64,000 bases of DNA from PVC group bacterium (ex Bugula neritina AB1) (GTDB taxonomy: Bacteria > GCA-001730085). Position numbers and translations under genes: made by a program. This document shows, piece after piece, positions 1 to 8,110 of this stretch; the first letter of the stretch is position 1, and each line of letters starts with the position of its first letter. Location of the stretch: assembly GCA_001730085.1 (NCBI GenBank), contig MDLB01000107.1, positions 38,027-102,026 on the forward strand, in the 5' to 3' direction. The notes under the pieces are model-generated. The model did not search any database and was not told where the DNA came from. It saw only the letters and a list, made by a program, of their open reading frames with translations.

Positions 1-1554
1 AAGAAGTGTAGACTTCCCTGAACCACTCGAACCCAAAATAGCGACACGGTCACCTTCTTTTAAAGATAAAAATGGAATTTGCAATCTAAGAACAGGCTCT
101 TCTTTGGAATAAGAAAACTGTATATCCTTTAAAGTCAAAGAGTTCTCAATCTTTTCGGGAGCCAAAGAGTCTGCATTCTCTTCTCTAAAAGGTTCTAAAG
201 ACAACAATTCATCAAGAGCCGCCATAGAATGCCTAACGTTTTCCCATTGACTCAACCTCTGAACCATTTGAACAACAGGACCTGAAACCCTTCCAGACAA
301 AATAGTACATGCAATCAATCCACCCATTGTCAACTGACCCGCTTCGATCTCTCCAACCCCAACAAAAACAGTCGTAACATAAGCAATACTAGACATTGCC
401 ATACTGCTATTTTGCGCAATATCTATGACCATCTTATTCCTAAAAGAAGACCTCGACGATGAAGAAGAAATCGCCTTCCAAGCATCACTAAACTTCCAAG
501 ATGCTCCTGAACTAAAAATAGTTTCTGACCCTCGAATCGTATCAACAAGAAGTCCTTGTCTTTCACTGGACCTACTAATAATTTCTTTAGAAAGAGAACT
601 CATCCGAAAGCGAATCCAAAGCCCTATCAATACAGAGATAAAAAGAAGAACAACCGGAACAAATCCAACACGACCACCTACTGCAAAAATAACCACAATA
701 AAAAAAGCAACAAAAGGCAGATCCGTGAATGTAAAAATAATAGACGAAGAAAAGAAATTACGCACTGACTCCAACCCATTAACCTGAGAAGTTAAAGTCC
801 CTATACTTTGAGGTCTACGGTCGGGTCGAATATTCAACATATGATCATAAACTTTTTGTGAAATTTCACGATCCATATCGCTTGAAACATTATTCAAAAT
901 CCACGTGCGAATGTATTTCAAAAGCCAATCGACAAAAATAATCACCCCTATCGCAAAAGTCAATGTGAGCAAAGTGGCACGCGCGAAAGAAGGAACAACT
1001 CTATCGTAAACCTGAATAGAGTACATCGATATCGCAACTGCCAAAACATTTATAAGAACTGTTGCCAATAAAACCTCTACGAACCATCTTTTAGTTTTAA
1101 ACATAGCTTTAAAAACCAACCCCAAAGAAGGACTACTGATAGATATTCCTTTTTTACGCGATTGTAAAACTTTTAAAAGCAAAACCTTTGATTGACCCAA
1201 AGACTCTTCTGAGATCGAAGTTTCAGCAAAATCCTGATCCGTTAAAACAAACTCACTTTCTTCACAAGAGTGAACAACATACCACTTGTCATCATGAGAT
1301 ACAAGCGCTGGCAAATATCGCTTATCCAGTCGATCCCATGGGATCAAAAGTCCTTGAACATTACGACAGTTAACCTTTTTAAAAACATAGTAAAGTTGCT
1401 CTAATAAAGGTTTTGCTGCAAGATCTGGATCTTTTTCAATTTCTGAACAAGCCTGTTGCAACTGAGTAGGAGAAACAGCAACGCCCAACTTAGACAATAA
1501 AATTCTAAGTGTATTATGCTCTAAAAAGTTTTCTTTTTTAAGATCTTCTGACAT
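1..1554 (-). CDS. Type I secretion ABC transporter/permease (partial, N-terminal 518 residues)
   Basis: The reading frame is open from an ATG at 1554 to the window edge, so the C-terminal part of the ATPase is missing. Residues 1-130 look like the C39-peptidase-like domain of LapB/HlyB-type exporters, but the opening segment has no catalytic Cys, which is usual for exporters of RTX-type cargo. About six hydrophobic segments follow (roughly residues 155-430). The nucleotide-binding domain then begins, with Walker A GSSGSGKSTLL at the edge. The start overlaps the end of the TolC-like gene by 17 bp, indicating co-transcription and assembly into one secretion channel. The membrane-fusion protein and the secreted substrate are not in the window. 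The family call is firm; the cargo is unknown. Confidence 0.88.
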   Translation of the reverse strand, partial: MSEDLKKENFLEHNTLRILLSKLGVAVSPTQLQQACSEIEKDPDLAAKPLLEQLYYVFKKVNCRNVQGLLIPWDRLDKRYLPALVSHDDKWYVVHSCEESEFVLTDQDFAETSISEESLGQSKVLLLKVLQSRKKGISISSPSLGLVFKAMFKTKRWFVEVLLATVLINVLAVAISMYSIQVYDRVVPSFARATLLTLTFAIGVIIFVDWLLKYIRTWILNNVSSDMDREISQKVYDHMLNIRPDRRPQSIGTLTSQVNGLESVRNFFSSSIIFTFTDLPFVAFFIVVIFAVGGRVGFVPVVLLFISVLIGLWIRFRMSSLSKEIISRSSERQGLLVDTIRGSETIFSSGASWKFSDAWKAISSSSSRSSFRNKMVIDIAQNSSMAMSSIAYVTTVFVGVGEIEAGQLTMGGLIACTILSGRVSGPVVQMVQRLSQWENVRHSMAALDELLSLEPFREENADSLAPEKIENSLTLKDIQFSYSKEEPVLRLQIPFLSLKEGDRVAILGSSGSGKSTLL

Positions 1555-2827
1555 GCTTCACCCCTGCATATGAATCTAAGTCCCCAATCAAAATAGATAT
1601 TTGCAAAATTTTTTGCAATTCTTGTGTCCGCACACCTTCAAGTTGTTGTTGCAGAGAAAACTTTTCTTTCTGAAGGTTCAAAATTTCCAACCAAGACTTA
1701 TGTCCTGAGTCAAACTGGCGCAAAAAAGAGGTTTGAGTATCTTTGATCAAGTCCAAAGAGCGCTTCAAATACTCTTGAATTTCTTTTTGGGTCTTGATCT
1801 GATATATCAAGTCAAGTAATTTTTCAGCAACATCAACTTTCACATCTTCCACTCTCTGCACAGCAACTTCCATTTGCTGTTTTTTTCTCTTCACATCAGC
1901 TATTTTTTGAAGCCCCATACCTGCCCAATCAGACTCCATAACAAGTCCCGCTCTTGTTTCTTCCTTCACATTGGAAAACATTTGATATTCAAACCGCCCC
2001 TTAAAAGTAGGGAAAAACTCCCTAAAACTCGCCTTCAAAGAATTTTCCATGCGGTCAAAAGCTATCTTTTCAGCTAAAACTTCGACCGAGTTTTCATGCG
2101 CTCGACGAACCAGTTCAGATGTATCTAAAGAATGAATATTTTTTGAAAAACAATCTTCATCTAAGTAGTTAGTCGAATGCAAGGACTCTAAAGATCCAAG
2201 TTTATCATCAAAAGTGATAAGCCTCAGCTTCTCCAAAACTTGCTCAACCCTACCTCTAACAGTTGCAAGAGTACTTTCAGCATCAAGAGCTCTAACTTGT
2301 GCCAATTGAACATCCGCCTTAGGGGCATAGTCTCCTTCAAATCGACTCGTTATAAACTTCACCAAAAGATTATGTTCTTCCAAATTATCCTGAGCAAAAG
2401 CGAGCTGCTTACGCGCACCTATCAGTGCCACATACTGAAAAGCAACTTTTTGCATAACCTCACGACAGGTGGACAAATGTTTAATTTGAGATTCTTCTAA
2501 ATTGATTTTTTGAGATTTGACACGGGTATTGATTTTTCCAAAGTCAAAAACGACTTGATCAATCTGAGCAACAGCCTTACTTTCCTTGTCATCAACACTT
2601 CCATAGCCATTAACAATAAACTTTGGAAAGAAATCAGCCCTTGTCTGTTTCACAGAGAATTCGGCTGAATTAATTTCAGCTAAAGCAACTTTAACTTTCG
2701 GATGATTTTGAACCGCAGAAATCAGCGCTCTAGAAAGCTGGCCAGCAAAAATTTCATCCCCTCCAACACTACTGAAGAAGAAAAAAAGAACACAGGTTAT
2801 GCGTAAGCTTTGCATATAAAGACGCAT
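1538..2827 (-). CDS. TolC-family outer membrane channel of a type I secretion system
   Basis: A 429-residue protein with an N-terminal signal peptide: a basic start, a hydrophobic run over residues 8-20, then a likely cleavage near residue 28. The body is long amphipathic helices and coiled coil, with the N-proximal motif ALISAVQNHPKVKVALAEI typical of outer membrane efflux proteins (OEP/TolC family). It is somewhat shorter than E. coli TolC. The start is supported by a GGGAG ribosome binding site a few bases upstream of the ATG. The gene overlaps the ABC exporter gene downstream, so it most likely supplies the outer membrane tunnel for that exporter. A role in drug efflux cannot be excluded. 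Confidence 0.85.
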   Translation of the reverse strand: MRLYMQSLRITCVLFFFFSSVGGDEIFAGQLSRALISAVQNHPKVKVALAEINSAEFSVKQTRADFFPKFIVNGYGSVDDKESKAVAQIDQVVFDFGKINTRVKSQKINLEESQIKHLSTCREVMQKVAFQYVALIGARKQLAFAQDNLEEHNLLVKFITSRFEGDYAPKADVQLAQVRALDAESTLATVRGRVEQVLEKLRLITFDDKLGSLESLHSTNYLDEDCFSKNIHSLDTSELVRRAHENSVEVLAEKIAFDRMENSLKASFREFFPTFKGRFEYQMFSNVKEETRAGLVMESDWAGMGLQKIADVKRKKQQMEVAVQRVEDVKVDVAEKLLDLIYQIKTQKEIQEYLKRSLDLIKDTQTSFLRQFDSGHKSWLEILNLQKEKFSLQQQLEGVRTQELQKILQISILIGDLDSYAGVKHVRRS

Positions 2828-2870
2828 TTATATCTCCCTTTAACTATTTTCCCAAAAAACACAGTTCAAA

Positions 2871-2899
2871 ATTGTAACAAGATTTTTTGAAGAAAACAA
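2871..2899 (-). promoter_or_regulatory. Candidate sigma70 promoter of the tolC-like/ABC exporter operon
   Basis: On the minus strand TTGTTT (2899-2894) and TACAAT (2876-2871) are separated by exactly 17 bases, about 45 bases upstream of the start codon. The -10 matches consensus at 5 of 6 positions; the -35 is weak. Confidence 0.4.
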
Positions 2900-3197
2900 G
2901 AAAAAAAGAGTTAAGAAGCCTCCTCTCTATATTTGGATTTTTTTCGACAGAGGTATGCAAGCCTGTTGCGAAATATAGAAACTAAAAAAACACTCCAAAA
3001 AAACTCCGAAAAGCCTCTCGGAGAGCCTCTCAAAAGAGCGACAAGCCTTACTGCAAAAGAGTATAAAATATTACTTTAAAAACTTTTTTAAGTTTTTAAA
3101 AGTTCAACCTGTGTTAGGTTAGATTTCTACAACCCAAACATCTTTAAATAATTATTATAAATCTTTGTCAAGATGAAACTATTTGACTTTGTAAAAT
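2900..3197. other. Intergenic stretch without a recognisable gene
   Basis: AT-rich DNA between the exporter promoter and the exported HAD gene. It contains two close copies of GCCTCTC (about 3014-3035) and the hairpin listed separately at 3075-3100. No convincing reading frame is seen on either strand. Confidence 0.5.
3075..3100 (-). terminator. Possible hairpin downstream of the exported HAD gene
   Basis: A perfect 11-bp inverted repeat (TTTAAAAACTT / AAGTTTTTAAA) with a 4-base loop lies about 100 bp beyond the stop of the minus-strand HAD gene. The stem is AT-rich and no clear T-run follows, so terminator function is weakly supported. Confidence 0.28.
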
Positions 3198-4472
3198 TTA
3201 GCTCGCACTGTTTAGTTTGTCACAAGCTTGTTTAAGAATATTCAATGTTATTTTATGAGCTGGAGTTGAGGTTTCATCAGAAGCTATACTTGGGAAAAAG
3301 CCTCTTTTCTTAATATCCTCAAGGTTTAAATCTTGTCTTTCCCAAAGACATTTTGGAGAGTTCTTCTGACATAAAAGTTGCAACATATTTTGATCCCCAA
3401 GCCCCAAGTCAACAAACTTATGCTTTACTCCATCTTTGCCTAGTACAAAACCCGTATCTCCTCCCTCTGGAATTTGGGTATAACATCTATCTCCAAAGGC
3501 AATCACTTCTTCTGCAACTTCAGAAAGAGAAGTATCGTCTCGTCTAGAAATGTCTTCCATAATTCTCTTAACCGCAGATTGTTTATCCGATCTACATATA
3601 GCCAAAGTTTTGTCGTCCCATAGAGAAACTTTAGCATCTGGCTTTTCTTCGTTTTTAAAAAAAAATTCGATTTCTTTACAAAGAATCTCTATTTCTTTTG
3701 TTTTATCACGCAAAGGAGGATGATCTCCCTTAAATGTAATCTGTATCTGTGATAAACCATTTCTTGCCTCATTTTTAAGATCTTCAGTCTCACTCGTTAT
3801 CGGATTGACAGTCAATTCGTAATCTGTCCATATTTCTTTAATAGCGTCAGTAATCGCCTTGTTAAATTGGATATCTAATTTATCTTGTAAAACATACTTC
3901 TTTGAATATTCCTTATCTAAACTAAACCTTTTTTTATTAGAGTCAAAAACATATCTTGCAGCACCTTGCAGAGCATATAAGACAAAATTATTGAATAAAC
4001 AATTCAAAAGTAACTCTGAATTATTGGACTTTAAAATTCTTTGAACAAGAGGGTCCAAAATACTCCTAAATGCAATCCCTTCATAAGCAGCTGTTACTAA
4101 ATAAACAGACTTCCCGTTCAAAAGAAAGGATATAAAAATATCTAAAAGATCATCAGATACTGGAGTCATTCGAGCATCTTCAGATAAAGTGTCATCCACA
4201 TCAAAAACCAAAATTTTTGAATTAACAACAGTCTGCGCAGCCATTTTTACCGTTACATCACGAAATCTTTCGAAATGTAACTTTTGTTCCTCACTAAGTC
4301 TTTGAATGTCAAAATCTTTCCCAGACATCGTATTAATAATTTCTTCAAGCTTTTGCCTGTATCTTCCCTTGTGGCCATCTTCTTCAATAAGCGAACTAAA
4401 AACAGCAAGTGGAAAAAGGTTAGAAACATATATAAACATTACGAACATCATAAATAATAGTTTTGCTTTCAT
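3198..4472 (-). CDS. Exported HAD-superfamily protein, unknown substrate
   Basis: 424 residues. The N-terminus (positively charged start, hydrophobic residues 5-24, small residues near 26) looks like a signal peptide, so the protein probably acts outside the cytoplasm. HAD motif I is DVDDTLSED with D91 and D93. A motif II-like VTAA follows near residue 130. An acidic motif IV, FGDRCYTQIPEGGD, lies near the C-terminus and resembles the GD...GGND pattern of phosphomannomutase/sucrose-phosphatase type HADs. About 180 residues between motifs II and IV form a large cap or insertion with no recognised domain. The start has an AAAGGA ribosome binding site. The gene is divergent from the fumarase genes. 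A phosphatase role is inferred; substrate unknown. Confidence 0.7.
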   Translation of the reverse strand: MKAKLLFMMFVMFIYVSNLFPLAVFSSLIEEDGHKGRYRQKLEEIINTMSGKDFDIQRLSEEQKLHFERFRDVTVKMAAQTVVNSKILVFDVDDTLSEDARMTPVSDDLLDIFISFLLNGKSVYLVTAAYEGIAFRSILDPLVQRILKSNNSELLLNCLFNNFVLYALQGAARYVFDSNKKRFSLDKEYSKKYVLQDKLDIQFNKAITDAIKEIWTDYELTVNPITSETEDLKNEARNGLSQIQITFKGDHPPLRDKTKEIEILCKEIEFFFKNEEKPDAKVSLWDDKTLAICRSDKQSAVKRIMEDISRRDDTSLSEVAEEVIAFGDRCYTQIPEGGDTGFVLGKDGVKHKFVDLGLGDQNMLQLLCQKNSPKCLWERQDLNLEDIKKRGFFPSIASDETSTPAHKITLNILKQACDKLNSAS

Positions 4473-4620
4473 ATAATCTATTTTTCCTTTAATAAAATTG
4501 AAAAACTATAACCAGACCTCTGAAAGAATATCATTTTAAGTGCCACGTGTAAAGTTCACTTCGAAGGCTTAGAATACGCTACCTACTCTCCTCTACAGTT
4601 TCTTAGTTTAGCATAAACAT

Positions 4621-4650
4621 TTGACACCTTATTTAAACTCATGCTATTCT
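4621..4650 (+). promoter_or_regulatory. Sigma70 promoter of the fumarase genes, very short leader
   Basis: TTGACA (4621-4626) and TATTCT (4645-4650) are 18 bases apart. The expected transcription start is only about 10 bases before the ATG at 4667, and no Shine-Dalgarno-like sequence precedes that ATG. The mRNA may therefore be near-leaderless. Confidence 0.55.
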
Positions 4651-4666
4651 TATTAAATAATAGCTT

Positions 4667-5542
4667 ATGAACACAGAAAAACATTTAGATTCATTCGTAG
4701 AGCTTATTCGATTGGCATCCACTGATTTACCTCACGATGTTGAGGAAAAAATCGTTCAAGGACTTCAAAACGAAGAAAAAGACTCTTCTGCATATAAATC
4801 TCTAAAAGCGATTGTTAATAATATTTCTATTGCAAGAGAACAGTCTCTCCCTATGTGTCAAGACACTGGCACTAATATCTACTTCATAAAAGCGCCATAC
4901 AGTGTGAGACATGCTGATCTTGTAAAAACGATAAAAAAAGCTACAACGATCGCAACCGAAAAAGGCTACTTACGCCCTAACACTGTCGATACTTTAACAG
5001 GAAAAAATTTAGAAAAAAATTGGGGAGAAGGTCAACCTTTTTTTCACATAGAACAAGTTGAAGCAGATAAACTTGAAATAAACCTTATACTTAAAGGTGG
5101 TGGTTGCGAAAATGTTGGCGCTCAATACTCTCTCCCCGACGCTAGTATCTCTGCGGGTAGAGACATTTCTGGCATCAAAAAATGTATCCTCGATGCCGCT
5201 TTTAAAGCGCAAGGCAGAGGGTGTGCCCCAGGAATTTTAGGCGTTGGAATTGGAGGAGATCGCGCAACCTCATATTTATTATCAAAAGAGCAATTCACTC
5301 GGACTCTTAACTCTTCAAGTACTAATCCTCTTTTAGCCTCTATGGAAAAAGAGCTTTACGCTAAGTGCAATCAACTAGAAATAGGACCAATGGGTTACGG
5401 AGGAAAAACCACAGTACTAGGGGTTTTAATTGGGTCTCAAACAAGAATACCTGCTTCTTACTTTGTGAGTATTTCCTATATGTGCTGGACTTTTAGAAGA
5501 AGGTCTCTGATCTTTGAAAACAATAGGATTTCCTATGAATAA
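4667..5542 (+). CDS. Class I fumarate hydratase, alpha subunit (two-subunit form)
   Basis: 291 residues, the usual length for the alpha chain of two-subunit class I fumarases. These enzymes interconvert fumarate and malate with a [4Fe-4S] cluster. Three candidate cluster cysteines lie in family-type contexts: MCQDTGT (C64), GGGCENVG (C147) and GRGCAPGILGVGIGG (C186). The C-terminal GPMGYGGKT and RIPASYFVSISYMCW segments match the family, so the chain is complete. The beta gene overlaps its stop. A related L-tartrate dehydratase is the main alternative; the context of SQR and TCA-type enzymes favours fumarase. No Shine-Dalgarno sequence is visible. Confidence 0.87.
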   Translation: MNTEKHLDSFVELIRLASTDLPHDVEEKIVQGLQNEEKDSSAYKSLKAIVNNISIAREQSLPMCQDTGTNIYFIKAPYSVRHADLVKTIKKATTIATEKGYLRPNTVDTLTGKNLEKNWGEGQPFFHIEQVEADKLEINLILKGGGCENVGAQYSLPDASISAGRDISGIKKCILDAAFKAQGRGCAPGILGVGIGGDRATSYLLSKEQFTRTLNSSSTNPLLASMEKELYAKCNQLEIGPMGYGGKTTVLGVLIGSQTRIPASYFVSISYMCWTFRRRSLIFENNRISYE

Positions 5543-6131
5543 AGGTTTATCAAAAAAAATATCTTTACCTATAGATGACGCGACTATTCGAACATTACGG
5601 ATCGGAGACAACCTTGAAGTTAGCGGAACTATTGTAACCGCCAGAGATATGGCTCACAAATTTATGGTTAAAGAGTCTCCTTCTTTCCTAAAGCCATTAC
5701 TCAAAAATACATTCATTTATCACTGTGGACCTGTGATCCGAAAAGAAAGCAACGGATACCGCTTTTTAGCCGCAGGCCCTACCACAAGTATTCGAGAAGA
5801 ACCTTACCAAGATAAAGTTATCAAAGATTATCAAGTCAGAGGTGTTATTGGGAAAGGTGGTATGGGTGCTAAAACCTTGAAAGCTCTACAAGAACATGGT
5901 GCTGTTTACCTTCACGCAACAGGTGGCGCCGCCCCTCTTTTAGCTCAACATATCATCTCTGTCAAAGATGTTCACATGCTTGACGAGTTTGGAGTTCCAG
6001 AAGCAATGTGGGTAATAGAAGTCAAAGATTTTCCCGTATTAGTAACCATGGACACAACAGGTGCAAGCCTCCATGCAGAACTTATTAAATCTTCTTCGGA
6101 TCTTCGAGACAAATTGATGGACACGCTGTAA
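5535..6131 (+). CDS. Class I fumarate hydratase, beta subunit
   Basis: 198 residues when started at the ATG at 5535. That start overlaps the alpha stop as ATGAATAA and has AGGA about 7 bases upstream. An in-frame ATG at 5514 would add 7 residues. The sequence matches the swivelling C-terminal domain of class I fumarases: LPIDDATIRTLRIGD near the start, FIYHCGPVI, VIGKGGMGAKT and ATGGAAPLLAQHI. It forms the active site together with the alpha chain. The overlap implies translational coupling. No terminator is obvious in the roughly 80 bp before the convergent lolD gene. Confidence 0.87.
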   Translation: MNKGLSKKISLPIDDATIRTLRIGDNLEVSGTIVTARDMAHKFMVKESPSFLKPLLKNTFIYHCGPVIRKESNGYRFLAAGPTTSIREEPYQDKVIKDYQVRGVIGKGGMGAKTLKALQEHGAVYLHATGGAAPLLAQHIISVKDVHMLDEFGVPEAMWVIEVKDFPVLVTMDTTGASLHAELIKSSSDLRDKLMDTL

Positions 6132-6210
6132 AATAGCTAAACAATCTCTCTTACGTATTTCTCTTTTTCAAAAATAAAAATTTTAACGAATGATAGACAA
6201 GAACGGACCT

Positions 6211-6888
6211 CTACGTTTCAAAAAGAACACCCTCTGCTAAGCGAAACTGTCTCTTGTTTCTCTTGGCGAAGGATTGGTCATGTGTAACCAAAATCATCGC
6301 GACTTTATGCTCTTCATTGATCTCTTCTATTAAGCTCTGTATAAACAAGCTCGTATGACTATCTAAATTCCCTGTAGGTTCATCCAATAAAATACACATA
6401 GGTTCAGAAGAAAGGGCTCTCGCCAAAGATAGTCTTTGCTGCTCTCCTCCCGAAAGTTCTTTAGGAAAGTGCTGCCCTCTATCTCCCAATCCAACACGAT
6501 CCAACCATTTCAAGGATGTCTCTAAGGCACTACGCTTGCTTTTTCGGCTCATCATCTGAGGAAGCATAATATTTTCTATCGCCGTTAAAGAGCTTAGTAA
6601 ATGAAAGAATTGAAAAACAAAACCTATTGAAGAGTTTCGATAGTCGGCTTTTTGAGAAGAAGACATTCTTCTTATGGCATTCTCTTTAAAAAAAAACTCT
6701 CCTTCAAAATGATTATCCAACAAACCTATAATATGCAAAAGAGTGCTCTTTCCTGAACCTGAAGAGCCTTCTATTGAAACAAACTCTCCCTCATGAACCT
6801 CTAAAGAGACATCTTTTAAAACATTGATAGTATTTTTAGAAACATGAAAATCTTTTTTTATATTTTGCAACTCTATGATCTTACTCAT
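6211..6888 (-). CDS. lolD: Lipoprotein-releasing ABC transporter ATP-binding protein LolD
   Basis: 225 residues with the full set of ABC ATPase motifs: Walker A GSSGSGKST, Q-loop FVFQFFHLL, signature LSGGEQQRLS, Walker B CILLDEPTGNLD and H-loop VTHD. It belongs to the LolD/MacB/FtsE group. The assignment to LolD rests on the directly preceding LolC-type permease, whose reading frame it overlaps by 8 bp. Together they would extract lipoproteins from the inner membrane for delivery to the outer membrane, powered by ATP. Confidence 0.87.
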   Translation of the reverse strand: MSKIIELQNIKKDFHVSKNTINVLKDVSLEVHEGEFVSIEGSSGSGKSTLLHIIGLLDNHFEGEFFFKENAIRRMSSSQKADYRNSSIGFVFQFFHLLSSLTAIENIMLPQMMSRKSKRSALETSLKWLDRVGLGDRGQHFPKELSGGEQQRLSLARALSSEPMCILLDEPTGNLDSHTSLFIQSLIEEINEEHKVAMILVTHDQSFAKRNKRQFRLAEGVLFET

Positions 6889-8110
6889 AACGCAGTGCTT
6901 TCACTGGATCAAGTTTTGATGCAAAAAAAGCAGGATACAGCGTCGAAACAAAACATATCAACATAGCTCCCCCCATCATCCAAAAAGTATCTTGAAAGTT
7001 AATCTTAACTGGCAGTTTATTAACGTAGTAAACATCTGTTGGCAAGTTTATCCAGGATGAATCTTTCAATAGAGCACAAAGCCCCAATCCCAATAAAAAC
7101 CCTAAAGCTGTTCCCGCAATCCCTATCAAAGACCCCTGTATAGAAAAAATCATAATAATAGATTTTCGTTTAGCTCCCAAAGCTTTTAAAAGACCTATTT
7201 CTTTCGTTTTGTCCATAATAAACATAATCAACATATTAGCAATATTAAAAGCAGAAACAATAATGATCAAAAATAAAATCACGATCATAGCTGTTTTTTC
7301 TAATTTAAGCGCTGATAAAAGATTCTTATTCCGATCATACCATGCGGAAACATACATGAAGGAAGGTAGTATCTTTTGAATTTCCTCACTATCCTTTTCT
7401 AATTGAAAGTTCGGGCGTAAAAGAATATTGATATATTGAAAAACATCGAGATCTTCATTCTCAAACATTTTTTCAAACATATCCAAAGAAATATAAACAA
7501 GAGAAACATCAAGATCATACATATTCGTCTCAAATATATTGATCACCTGAAACTTTTGAAGATCAGCACCTCTCATCTTTCTTTTCATCAACTTAGTAGG
7601 AGAAATGATTTCAATAAAGTCTCCTACCTGGACTTTCAAAATTTTTGCCAAATCAAAACCTAAAATAACCTGAGGAGTCCCATCCTCTGCGGTCAAATTT
7701 TTAGTTAAGATTTCTTGCTTAAGAGACTCCACAATTCGAGACGTCTTTTCTTCCATTTCCCAATTGACACCCTTAACAAGAACGCCTCTAGCTTTATGAG
7801 AACTTCGGATAAGCGCCTGCACTGACATTTGAGGAGACATTGACTGAATTTTTGGGTACGAATTTAACTCATCCAGCAAACTCTCAGAGATACTCACTTG
7901 GTCTGGAACATGCACAGTTAAGTGGGCATCCATGCCAATAAACTTTTCCACAAGTTCACTATTGAAACCATTCATAACCGCCATAACAACAATCAAGGAG
8001 CAAACAGCCATCCCAACTCCAAGTATCGACATGATACTTATAAAAGTTATAAAATTTTGCCGACTCCTAGACCGTAAATACTTCCAAGCTAAAAAAAACT
8101 CGTATCTCAT
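6881..8110 (-). CDS. lolC: Lipoprotein-releasing system transmembrane protein (LolC/E family)
   Basis: 409 residues with the LolC/LolE fold. The N-terminal AWKYLRSRSRQNFITFIS motif precedes the first membrane helix (about residues 22-48). A large periplasmic domain of about 220 residues follows, then three C-terminal helices (about 270-300, 315-350, 370-395) ending in YPAFFASKLDPVKALRYE, the family tail. Only one permease gene is present, so the transporter may use a homodimer instead of a LolC-LolE heterodimer, as in several non-proteobacterial lineages. It overlaps lysS by 4 bp and lolD by 8 bp. Confidence 0.88.
   Translation of the reverse strand: MRYEFFLAWKYLRSRSRQNFITFISIMSILGVGMAVCSLIVVMAVMNGFNSELVEKFIGMDAHLTVHVPDQVSISESLLDELNSYPKIQSMSPQMSVQALIRSSHKARGVLVKGVNWEMEEKTSRIVESLKQEILTKNLTAEDGTPQVILGFDLAKILKVQVGDFIEIISPTKLMKRKMRGADLQKFQVINIFETNMYDLDVSLVYISLDMFEKMFENEDLDVFQYINILLRPNFQLEKDSEEIQKILPSFMYVSAWYDRNKNLLSALKLEKTAMIVILFLIIIVSAFNIANMLIMFIMDKTKEIGLLKALGAKRKSIIMIFSIQGSLIGIAGTALGFLLGLGLCALLKDSSWINLPTDVYYVNKLPVKINFQDTFWMMGGAMLICFVSTLYPAFFASKLDPVKALRYE

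Noticed and set aside
5460-5542. Frameshift or truncation at the end of the fumarase alpha gene
   Set aside because: The divergent-looking tail RIPASYFVSISYMCWTFRRR is a normal class I fumarase segment, and the beta chain starts at the stop codon as expected for two-subunit enzymes.
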